Shown here: piece after piece, positions 25,201-37,200 of the stretch | Layout: the number at the start of each line of letters is the position of its first letter | Position numbering within the stretch: the stretch's first letter is position 1 | Source: Setoptus koraiensis | Taxonomy: Eukaryota; Arthropoda | Direction of reading: 5' to 3' | Assembly: GCA_048013815.1 (NCBI GenBank) | Contig: CM106585.1 | Location: 18,104,001 to 18,168,000 of the forward strand | DNA: 64,000 nt | Program-made: the position numbers and the translations under genes | The notes under the pieces: model-generated | Database searches by the model: none | The model's input: only the letters and a program-made list of their open reading frames with translations | What the model was told of the DNA's origin: nothing

Positions 25201-28200
25201 CGTAGAAAAGGAAAGTTCTCAAGCAGTTAAAATAAGTAAAGTAAAAAAGTTTACAGAAAAAGTAGGGGGGGGGGAAAAAGCGAAGAGAGGGGGGGGGGGG
25301 GGGAAAGGGAAAAAAAAAGAAAAAATACAGAATCTAAGAAAGGGGAAAAAAAGTTTGGAATATAGAGTAAACATTTATTAATGTTCAAAGTAATAACAGA
25401 TAATAAAGACATAAGTAAAAAAATGAGGGGGGGGGGGGGGGGGAAAGAACATAAAAAAAAGGGGGGGGAAAAAAAGAAAGTAAGAAGGGGGGGGGGGGGT
25501 GTCGAATGGGGGATGGGGGGGGAAAAGGAACCATAAAACAAAGGAAGAAAATAGTGGGGAAAAAGAAAGACGAAAAAAAGTAAGTAAAAACAAAGAGTCC
25601 CACAAGTATGGGGGGAAAAAGCAATAAAAAGGAGTACTAAAAGTTTATTAGTTGTTTAAAAAAAAGTAGGGGGGAAATGGATTCTAGCCTAAGGGAATAA
25701 AGGAGGGAAAACAAAAAAAGAAAAGTTAGAAAAAAAAAAAGTTAACAGTTAAGAGGGGGGGGAAAAGAGTATAGTAAGTAAAGTCACACAGTAGCAAGTT
25801 AGTGGGAAAAAGTTATAGCGCAATATAAAGAACGAAAGTTTAAAAAAAAACTAAAAGAAAGGAAGGGGAAAAAGAGCGAAAAAAGTTGCAGAGTTCAAAA
25901 AGGGAAAAAAAAGGAAAAATGAAAGGGGAAAAAAGAAAGAGAAAAAGTAAAGGGGGAAAAAAGAATAGTAGTTAGTTATCAAAGTAAGGGAACAAAAAAA
26001 AAAAATAAATGTCAACAGAAAAAAGGGGGGAATGGGAAAGTAAAATAAGATTTAAGTAGACAAGAGGGGAGGGGGGGGGGGGGGAAAGGGAGGGGGGGGG
26101 GGGGAAAAACAGTTAGGGGGGGGAAAGTTAAGGGAAAAAGTGCAAAAGAAGTAAAACGTAAGTCGGGGGGGGGTAACAAGCAAGTAGATTAATAAAAAGT
26201 ACGTGAAACAGGGGGGGGGAAGAAGAAACAAGTAAAGAAAAGCACAAAGTAGAATACAAGAAGAAAAAGAAGAAGAGTAAAATAGGGAACAAAAGTTTAG
26301 GGGGGAAATGGGGGAAACCAATCAAATTCAAAAGTTACAAGTGGGGGGGGAAAGAAATAAAGTACCTAGTAATTAAGAGGGGGGAACAAAGTAAAAAGTA
26401 TAGGTATAAGAAAAATAAAAAAAAAAAGAAGAGGATAAAAAAAAAAAAATAGCAAAGAAGGTAAGAAAGTTAAAGATAAAATTAGTTAAAGAGGGAAAGA
26501 GAGAAAGAAAAGTAAATAAAAGGGAGGAAAAATGGGGGGGGGGGGGAAATAAATAAAAGTTAGGGAAGGGGGAGAAGGGGGGGGGGGGTGGGGGAAAAAT
26601 GGGGGGGGGGGGGGGGGGGGAACTAAAGGGGGACAGTTCAAAAAAAAAAAGAAAAAAAAGGGGGGGGGGGGAAAAACAGGGGGGGATGGATAAAAGATGG
26701 GAAAAGAAAGAATTAGAGGGGGGGGGGGGTAAAAAGGGGAAAAAAAAAACAAGTGGGGGGAAAGGGGGGAACAAGAATGGGGAAAAGGGGGGGGGGGGGA
26801 AAAAAAAGAAGAGTAAATAGATAACTCTACAAGAAGACAAAGGGGGGGGGAAAAACAAGAGTACTTTTCAACAAATAAAACAATAAAGAAGTAGTTTTTT
26901 TAATGTTAAAAAGTGGGGGAAAATATCAGGGTGGGGGGAAAAATAAAGACAGGGGGGGAAAAAAAAGGAAAAGTTGAATAGTAAAGTTTAAGTACAGTCA
27001 AAAAAAGAAGTAGCAAGTGGGGGAACTAAAAAAAAAGTATGTTTAAAATAGAAATAAGAAAATAAAAATATAAACAATAAACTGAAATTAAAAGTAAAGA
27101 AAGAAAGAAATACATCAGGGGAAAAATGTTTAAAGCAAGATAGTTCCATGAAAAATAAGAAGATGTTCAAAAGGGGGAAAGAGGGGGTGGGAAAAAGCTA
27201 AAGAGGATAAACAAAGAAGTGTAAAGCAGAAAAAAAATAAGTCCAAGAAAATAGAAAGTTAAGAAGCACATGCAGTAAGGGGAAAAGGGGAGGGGGGGAA
27301 AAGTTAGTAAAAAGCTAAAAATTCGGTTGTAAGACAGAGGGGAAAAAAGTAAACAAGTTAGTAAGTTACAAGGGAAAAAGAAAATGTTGCAAGTTAGCAA
27401 AAAGAAAAGGGAAATGGGGGGAAAAAAAAAGTAAGTACAGTAAAGGAAAGGTTGAGTTAGGAAAAAAAAAAAAAGTAGTTAAGAAGTTAAGTAGAGAAAG
27501 TGAAGGTTGGAAAAAAGTTGAGGAATAGTATAAAAAGGTTGGGGGGGGGGGAAAATGGGGGGGGGGGGGGGGGATGGGAAAGCAGAGTTGCCAACGTTAG
27601 AAGTAAGTTGGAACAATAGATAGGAAAAAGTAAAAAAAGGGGGGAACAGAATAAAAGTGGGGGAAAAAAATGGGGGGGGGGGGGGGGGGAAAGAAAAAGG
27701 GGGGGGGGAATAAAAGAGAAAGAATACAAAAAAAAGAAGAACAAAGGGGGGGGGGGAAAAAAAAACAAGTGGAAAAGTAAAAACAAAAATAAATAGGGGA
27801 AAAAATAAAGTAAAAAATGGGGGGGAATAGAAAAGGGAATAAGAAATAAAAGTTAAGTATAGTCAGGGGGGATCGGGGAAAGAATAGAACTTCAGTAATA
27901 AGAAAGGGGGAAAATGGGGGAAAAGGGGGGGGGGAAATAGGGGGGGAAAAAAGAAAAAGTTATAAGTAGAAGGGGGGGGAGGGGGGGGAATAAAAAATAA
28001 GAGGGGAGGAAAGTTATAGTTAGGGGGGGGGGGGGGGGGGGGGGGGGAAAAAAAGTTAAAAGGGTGAAAAAAGTCAAAATAAAATAGATAAAAGGGGGGG
28101 GGGGGGGGAAGAGGGGAAAGGGGGGGGGGGGAATGACAAGAAAAAAGAAACAGGGAAAAAGGGGGGGGGGGGGGGGGAGAAGAAAGGAATATAAAATATA

Positions 28201-31200
28201 ACGGGAAGGGGAAATATAATGGGGGGGGAATAAAGTAGTCAGGGGGAAAATGGGGGGGGGGAAGGGGGGGGGGGTGGGGTGGGGGAAAGGGGGGGGAAAC
28301 GGGGGGGAGGAAAATAGGGAAAAAATAAAGTAACAGGGAAAAAAAGGGGAAAAAGGGGGGGGGGGGGGGGGGGGGGAGGGAAAAAGGGGAAAACAAAACA
28401 AATAACCAAGTAAAGACAAAACAGTAAAAAACAAGAGAGGGGGGGGAAAATAGACAGAAAAGTTAAGGGGGGGGGGGGGAAAAGTGGGGGAAAAAAGTAG
28501 TGAGGGGGGGGGGGAAAATGGATGAAACGGGGGGGAAGAACTAAAAATTATAAGCGGGGGGGACGGTTGAAAATTGGGAAAGGGGGGGGGGAAAAAACTA
28601 AAGAAGGGGGGGGGAAAAAGTAAAAACAGAAAGGGGGAAAAAAACAAGGGGGAGGGGGAAAAAATACAACAAAAAGGAAGGGGGGAAAAGGGGGGGGGGG
28701 GGGGGGGGGAATAATCGGGAAAAGGGAAACATTAGGGGATAGGGAATAGAAGAGTCAACGTTAAAAAAAATAATGAGGGAAAGAGAAAATAAAGAAAAAA
28801 AGTAGGGCAAAAGCGGAAACATAGAAAAAAAGCAGTAAGTAAGGGGGGGGGAAGGAATAAAGTTTAGGGGGGGGGGGGGGGATGGGGGGGAGGGGGGATG
28901 TGTGGGGGGGGGGAATAGGGGGGGGGGGGAAAAAAAGTAAAAGGGGAAAAAAAATTGGGGGGGGGGGAAAAAGTATCAAAGGGGGGGGGGGAGGGAAAAG
29001 TGGGGAACAGGGGTGGGGTGGGGAGGGGGGGGGGGGTGGGGGGGGGGGGGTGGGGGGGGGAGGGGGGGAATGGGGAAAAAGAAACGGGGGAAAGGGGGGG
29101 GGGAAAGTTTTACAGAAAGCCTGGGGATGGAAAGAACAAAGGGGGAAAAGGGGATAGAAAAAGAGAAAGTACAGTAAAAAAAGGGAAAAGAAGTTTAAAG
29201 GGGGGAATAAAACCTAACTCAATAAGTAAAAGTACAGTTTTGGAGGGGGGGAAAAAGAAAAGGGGGGGAAAAAGAAAAAAAAAACTAAAAAATAAGGGGG
29301 TTGAGTTAAAAAAAAATAAAATAGGAAGAAAATAAGAAGTAATACACAAGGGGGGGGGGGGGGGCGGGGGGGGGTGGGAATTAGTTGCCAAAAAAACAAA
29401 ATCAAAAAAGTAAAACAAAGTTAAGTAATTAAGAAGCACAAAATTTAAAAAATGAAAGGAATAAAGTATATAAAAATAGAAGAAAAGGGGGGGGGGTTGG
29501 GGGGGGAAAATAAAGTAATGAAAAGTTAGGGGGGGAAAAAAAATAATAGTCGGGAAAAAAGGGAATAGTTTAAAAGTAACGATAGGGGGGGGGAATAATA
29601 AACAACCAAAAAAGATGTGGGAGGGAAAAAGAGGGGGGGGGGAAAAAAAGTTTAGAAAAAAGGGGGGGATGTAGTATAGGAATGTTTGCACAGTTAGAAA
29701 AAAATTTCACGGTGGGGGGGGGGGAAATCAAACGATTAAAAAAAGTTTAAGGGGGGAAGTAAGGGGGGGGAAAAAGAACGTTAAAAAAAGGAAACAAAAG
29801 TAGGGTGGGGAAGTTAATGGGGGGGGGGGAAAAAGACATAAAAAAGATAGTATGTTAAAAGTTGCCCAGTTAAGAAAGATAAGATCCAGTTTGATTAAAG
29901 TAAGTTAAGTTATAAAGGGGATCAATAGGGGGGAACAATAACAAAAATTAGTTATAGAAGAAGAAAAATCTAAGAAGTTGAAAGTTAAGTAGGGGAAGGA
30001 AAAAAGAAACAAGAGTATATAATTGGGGGGGGAAAGGAAAAGTAATGGGGAATACAAAAACAGAAAGAAGTAGGGTGGGGGGGGGGGGGGGGGGGGGGGG
30101 GAAAGTAAAAATAGGGGGGGGGGGGGGGGGGGAAAAGGGGAAAAAAGGGGGAAACAGGGGGGGGGGATGGGGGAAATAGGGGGGAAAAAGTTCAGTTAGT
30201 AAGTATATAAGAAGTAGGGGGGGGAATGGAACAAAAGTATGAGGGGGGGAAAAGGGGGGGGGATGGGGGAAATAAAAAAACAGTAGGGGGGAAAACAGGG
30301 GGGAAAAAAAAAAGAGCAGTAGGGGGGGGAAGAAAAGGAAAAGGGGGGGGTGAAAAAGGGGGGGGGGGGGGGGGGAGGGGGGGGGGGGGGGGGGAAAAAA
30401 AAAAAGTTTAAGTAGGGAAACAATAAAAAGAAGGATAAGTAACAGAAGTACGGGGAAAAAGTAAAAGAAACACAAAAAAAAAAAGTAAAGTAGAGGGGGG
30501 GGGGGGGCGGAAGGGGAGAGGAAAGGGGGGGAATAATTAGTCGGGGGGGGGAGGGGGGGGGGGGGGAAAAAGACAGTTAAAAAAATATGTAAAAGATTAG
30601 GGGGGGGGGGGGGGAAGAAAAGAAAACAAGTAGTAGTTGGTAAGAAAGGGATAAGACATGGGGAAAGTAGGGGGGGGAATCCAAAGAGGGGAAAAGAAAG
30701 AAATGGTAAGGGGGAAATAGCTAATGGAACAAAAAGTAAGTAAAAAAAGAACAAAAAAGTCGTAGGTAAGATAGATAAGGTAGGGAAAGACAAAAAGGGG
30801 AAAAAAAGAGGGGAAAAAGAACAAACACAAGAGGGAATAAAAATAATACAAATGGGGGGGGGGAAAAAAAACAGTTGGAAGAAAGTGGAAAAGTAGTAGT
30901 GGGGGGGGGGAATAATTAGTTAAGGGGGGGGGGGGGGGGGGGGGGGGAAGGGGGAAATATATGGGGGGGGGGGGGGAAGATAAAAATAAGGGGCGGGGGG
31001 GGGGGGGGAAAGAGTGGGGGGGAAATAAAGGGGAAAGCGAAAAATGGGGAATATTAAGTATATAAAAAAAGTGGGAATAGAATGGGGGGGGGGGGGAAAG
31101 TAAAAGGTACAAAGTATAAAATATATGAAAGTAAGTAGGGAAAGAGGGGGGGAACGGGGAACGATGGGGGGAATACAAGGTGGGGGGGGAAAAAGGGGGG

Positions 31201-34200
31201 GAAATAAAAGAAAAGTTAAAAAAAAAAAAGATAGAATAATGTTTAAAAGCGGGAATAAAGATGGGAACAGAAATGTGTTAAATGTAAGTTTAATTGGGGG
31301 GAAAAGTCGGGGGGGGAGTTGAAAGAACATAAGTACAGGAGGAGAAAAAGGGGGGAGGGGGGGGGGAAAAAGTAAAGTAAGTTAAGTAAAGTGTTAAGGG
31401 GGGAAGGGAAAGTAAAGATGTTAATTATTAAGTTAGTTGAAATGAAACACAAAAGTAATAAAATGTAAAAATTCAAAAAGGAATTAAGAGTAAAAAGAAG
31501 GGGGGGAAAGAACAAAACAAAAGTAAAGTGGGCGGGGGGAAAAAAAAGTTGCCAAGTAAAAAGTTAAGTATACATATAGTAGTAATAGTTAAGGGGGGGG
31601 GGGGGGGGCGGAAAAGTTAAAGTCAAAAAGAAGGTAAAGTATAGAAGAATGGGGGGGGGGGGGGGGGGGGGGGGAAGTTTTGTAAGAGAGTAAGGCAATA
31701 ATAATAAGAGTAATTATGAAATTAGTTTAAGTCTTGGGGGGGGAAAAAAAGAAAGTATATAAAAGAAAGAAAACAGTGAAGTCAGTGGGGAAGAGAAGGG
31801 GGGGGGGGGGGGGAAAGGCGGGAAATAGGGGGGGGGGGGGGGGGAAGGAAAGGGGAAGAAATGGGATGAAAAATAAGAAATAGAGAAAGTTATGAAAGTT
31901 AGAAAATACGAAGAGAGGAAAAAGGGTAACGTTCTACAGTTGAGTTAAATAAAGAGTTAGAGAATATTGGGGAAAAAAAAATAAGGTAAAAAAAAAAGAC
32001 AAAAAATTTCACAAATAGTAGAGTAAGGAAAAAAAGTTCAATAGAATGAAAAGAAAACAGTTTAAGTATAAGGAAAAGAAGAAGATAGTAAATGTTAAAA
32101 ACAAAAAAGGGGGGAAAAGTTTAAGAGGGGGAATACTAGGAACTACTAGTTATAGATAAAGGGGGGGGGGAAAAAGAAAGCAGTTAGGAAAATTTAGTAA
32201 TGGTAAATACAACAGAAAGGGGGCGGGAACAGTAGTATTGGGGGGGAAAAAAGAAAGCAAGATGTGTAAAGAATAGATATTGAAGTATTAATTGGGAAAG
32301 GGGGGGGGAAACACATCAAAAAGTTGGGAAATACAATAAAAATAAAGGGAGAAGATGGAAAAAAGAATGGGGGGGGGGGGAAGCTAATAAGGGGGAAACT
32401 AAAAGGTGGAGGAAAATGAACAGAGGGAATAAAATATAAGGTGCCAAAGTTATGTTAGTAGTTCAAAGTTAACAGTATTAGTACAAATTAGTTAAAAGTT
32501 TAAGTTTAAAATAAATATAGGGGGAAGTAAAAAATTGTGTCTTTATAAAGTTAAGTAGAGAATCAGTAAAAGACGAAAGAGTAAAAACTATAAAGGGAAA
32601 ATAAAGGGACGGGAAAAAGAGTAGAGAAAAAATATGGAAGGGGAATAGAAAGTAGGGGGGAGAGAAACAAGAAAGGAAGAGTTAAAAAAATAAGTTGGGG
32701 GGGGGAAAGTAAGTTGGGGGTGGGGGGTGGGGAATAGTAGGGGGGGGGGGGGGGGGGGGGGGGGGGGATAGTTGGCAAAAAGGAAAAGTTTATAAAAGGA
32801 AAAAGGGGGGGGGGGGAAGGAAAAGGGGGGGGGGGAAAAGTGGGGAAAGGGGGGGGAAGAAATAAAATAAGTAGTAGTATAGAATTAGATAACTTAGGAA
32901 GGGAATTAAAGTAAAGTAATAATATGTAAAAAAAAATCATAGTTACTAATCTTAGTAGACAAAAAGGGGGGATAGAAATGGGGGGGGGGGTGGGAAAAAA
33001 TAAAAGAAAGGGGGGGGAAATAAAGTTAAAATAGAAGTAAAAGTTTTAAAGGGGGGGGGGGGGGTGAAATGTAGAGAAAGACAAGTTAAAAAAGGGGGAC
33101 AAAACATAAGAAAAGAGGGGAAGGGGAAAAAAGGGAACAAAAACCTAAAGTTAAAGCGGTGGGGGGGGAAGGGGAAAGTAAAAAAAAAGAAAAGAAGTAA
33201 ATAAGAAGGGGGGGGGTGAATACGAAAAAATAGTAAAAAACTGAAAAAAAAAAACAGAATGGTAGGGGGGGGAAGGGGGGATAAAAAGTTTCAAAAAGTA
33301 AGAAGAGGAAAAGTAGAAAGAAGACGTAGTAGTCAAGGGGAAAAGAGAGAAAGAAAGGGAAAAAGTTGGGGGAAAGGGGGGAAAAATGGTGGGGGGGAAA
33401 AAAATTTTAAGTTGAGAGATAAGTCTACAGTGAAATAAAAAGATAAGAAGTAAACATCAAAACAGGGGAAAGTTAAAAAAGGGGGGGGGGGGTGAAAGAA
33501 ATTTAAAAATAAAAGAAGGGGGAAGAAAGTAAAGAGAAAACCAAGAAAGAGTTAGTAGTTAGAAAAAAAGTTTAAGACACAGCATAGTAGTAGGGAGAGG
33601 GGGGGGGAGGGGGAAAGTTTTAAAGGTTAAAAATGAAAAAGTTGAAAGTAGTAAGTTAAAGTATTAAAAAAGTAAGAAAAAAGGGAATAAAGTAAGTAGT
33701 AGTAAATAAAAAAGGCAAAAAAAATTAGTTGTAAGAAGAGGAAGACGTGTGGGGGGAAAAGAAGCATAAAAGTAAGAGAAGAAGTAAAAGAAGAGTAAAG
33801 AAGTTGCTAGAAGTTAGTTATAAGGGGGAGGGGGGGGGGGGGGGGGTGGGGGGTGGGGGATTAAAGACAAAAAAGTTTTCAAGTAAGGGGGGGGGGGGGA
33901 TAGGGGGGGAATTAAATGGGGGGGGGAAACAAGTAAAATCCTACGGGGGTAAAATAAATGGGGGGGGGAAAGAAACATCAGGGGGGGGGGAAAGGGGAAA
34001 GTTTATAAAAAAAGGGGAAAAATAAGGGGGGGGGGGGGGGCGGGCTGAATCAGTAAAAAAAGTTGCCAAAGTGAGTATTCGGATAATTATATTATTGATT
34101 TGCAAAATCAGATCCTCACTCACTTCACTGGCTGTTTGTGCGCTACAAAACCTGTTTTGCCTGTCGAAGAAAAATCATCGACACAAAGATAGGACAATAT

Positions 34201-37200
34201 CAAAGATGGCGATATAAACGTAGCCATGCAGAGTTTATGTTTATATATGTGAACTAATATACAGATCGTTCATGATTCATTTTTGAAAGTTACAGTTGCA
34301 ACTCGAAGAAATTCTCTCTTGTGAATTACCTGCGACGCTTACACCAACATATCAACATAAGCCTCAGCATCGACATCAACATCGCCGTCAGTGATGGTTG
34401 CCAATAGTAGACAACAATAACTAGCAAAAACCACCGTCGCATTTTGTTTATGAAGTGTATGAAGTTTATGAAGGCCACTTTTTGTCGTCTTGCCATTTAT
34501 TTCTTGTGTGACACAATAATCATAATTTTAATAATAGTTATAGTAGTAATAGTAATAATAGCGATACATGCAAACATACATGTCCAAGAAACACAGTTCT
34601 CTGTCAAGTAGTAGAAGTGGTGGTGGCAATCTCTAACCACCATTGATCACAAGCCCAGATATCGTCGGAAGGCCGCTACATCACAACACACAAAATATCA
34701 TCATCGTCGGTAATTGGATCGAGCCAGTTAAGGTAAACGTTACTTGTTGTCGTTGTATTCGTCGTCATCGTAGTTGTCGTTACTGTCTCCTCGAAGATAC
34801 TTTTTCTCAAATAGTGTTTCGATCGACACACATATCATCTCCATATGTATTGTGGGACAACAACAACAACAGCTTTGTTGTTGTTGTTGTACTGTTAGCT
34901 TTCGAAATTTGAATGGCTAACTTGTGTGTGACATTAGCATCAGGCAAAAAATGAGACGATGAGCAAAACCAAATAGCGCTGTCCAGTGAACGCATCGATA
35001 GTCATCATCATATTTCTTCTCTTGTTAGTCTATGAATGATGTGTGCACATCAAGAACAAGAAAAAACTAAAGAGAGTGAAACAATCCCCGAGTTGTTGAG
35101 TCGAGTTAGTTAGCTCACAAGTTGGGTTGTTAGCAAATCGATAAAGATTTGTTGTAACAACACAGCACATGACAATTTTTGCGAGAGTTTGCCCAAAAAA
35201 AGGAACAGCCACAGTTGACCAGATCAGCTATGAAACGATTGACGATTAGACGGCGTTAGCTGTCGTTTGTGTGCTGTTGTGTAAAAGTGAACAACTAGAC
35301 CGAGACTCAATTCTTTTGCGTCACATGTCGCCGTTATGTGTAACATGTATCAAGGTGATAATGATGCCCATCAATATCGATCAATTAGTCAAATGGACAA
35401 AGTGATGCAGAAAGATGAGTCTCACCAGTTGCGTCATGTTGTTTTATCGCTACAACAAACAAACACACAAATCATATATCATGGTGTCGTATTCTTAGAA
35501 GAATTAAAAAGCCTCCCCCAGGCAACAGCCATAAAGAGTGTTGCTCCTCCCTTCAAATAGTGTCCATGCCTCATAATTATAGTGTCGTCATGCTAGCATC
35601 ATCGCCATAGTATCTTCATCTTGTATCGCTTATGCATCTATCTCTGTAATAATAGTCTCAATATTATTTGTGACCATTGTAACGTTAGCTTGTGTGTGGA
35701 ATGATGCGGAGCTGGACGAATAGCAATCTCTCTCAATCGATTTATAACTGTCTCTGTCACTACGATATCTCATTCACTTGCAACAATACCTACGAATAAT
35801 ATGATTCTCATAAACAGACTAGTCAACATCAATAACAAATACTAATCATATTTATATCCCTCTATCTGTATATCTCTATTGATTGCCTGTCTGCTTGATT
35901 ATAATAACAATCGCAACAACTAACTAAAAACAATATCACATCACTTTGTATATGTGTGTGTGTCGAACTAATTTTTAACAACAACAACAACATAACGATA
36001 ACAATAACAATAACAATAACCTCAACTTATGACTGCCAACGTCAACGAAAACCACTTCCTTGCAAACCATTCAATTTCGTCAATTAAATTCAATTAAATT
36101 ACAACAACAACAACAAAATATTGCACGCCTCAAATATTAATCAACCACCGCTAAATCTGACAACAACAACATCAAGAACAACACCAACAACTACTACAAC
36201 AATAACAATAATAACAATCACTAATACTGTCCAATCGCATAACAATAGCAGCTCCACTCATAGACGAATATCTACTGAATAGGGGCCAATTGAGTGCCCA
36301 CAGCTACGATCCCAACAATCAAGGTTTGTGTTTGTCACTTAATTAACCTGAGTACATTCTCTGCACATATCATTCACTACTACACCGAGTTAGTCAATCT
36401 TCGTTGATTAAATGACTCACTGAGCACAATCATTACCAAAAACACTTCCAAGTCTAGCATGTGAGCAAATAACCATAGAATCCATCAGACAGACTGCAAG
36501 CAAATTGACGTCTCAGGCGATAGTGATTAACAGTTGAGCTGAATCACATCATTTGACTGGCTGCTCACTGATTGATAGTGTACATGTGTCTACGAATCAG
36601 TTTGACCTCTCACTGTTTAATTCTGTTCAATTAATTCTCACATTGTATCTGTGATGATTTGTTATTGCGCTTGCTTTAAAACTTCTATGTTAGAATCATA
36701 CCTCGAGCCGGCAACGTACTCAACAATATTTCAACAGATTGCTAAAGCAAGTAGTGGTCGTAGTCTGTTTTGACCTGTTCGCCTGTGCTGTTGTTGCTGA
36801 CGACGCCACTGTAATCCTTTTATATTATAAAATGATCCATACATGTAGCGGCCTTTGATTTGCCATTCAACTAGTAGGGCTAGATTAGATTGTTACGTCA
36901 GGCCAGGCGAGAGGGAGGCGAGACTAGATTGGATCCGTATAACAACGAATGCATTCATCCATTATGCTCGCAACAGGCAATATTTCCGCTGAACACAAGA
37001 GATATAGATAGATAGTCTTGATAGGAAAGGAAATGGCGAAAGAGCAGTGAATTAGCATAGCGAAGATCTTGTCAAACAAGCACACCAAATTTTAGGTTTT
37101 GTTGTTGTTATCATCATGAGGAGTTATTGATGATGCTCACATTCATTCACTCTATTGCTGCCAGTGAGGCATGATGATATTTCAATTTAAATGGTCATTG

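Noticed and set aside
25990-34025. Many long minus-strand frames of Pro/Phe/Leu/Ser and plus-strand Gly/Lys frames in the purine tract
   Set aside because: They follow from the base composition: a strand of C and T cannot easily form stop codons. The text is homopolymeric with no domain.
35345-35560. 71-codon frame in the same intron
   Set aside because: Text is mildly protein-like, but there is no splice donor or other support; left as an intron remark only.
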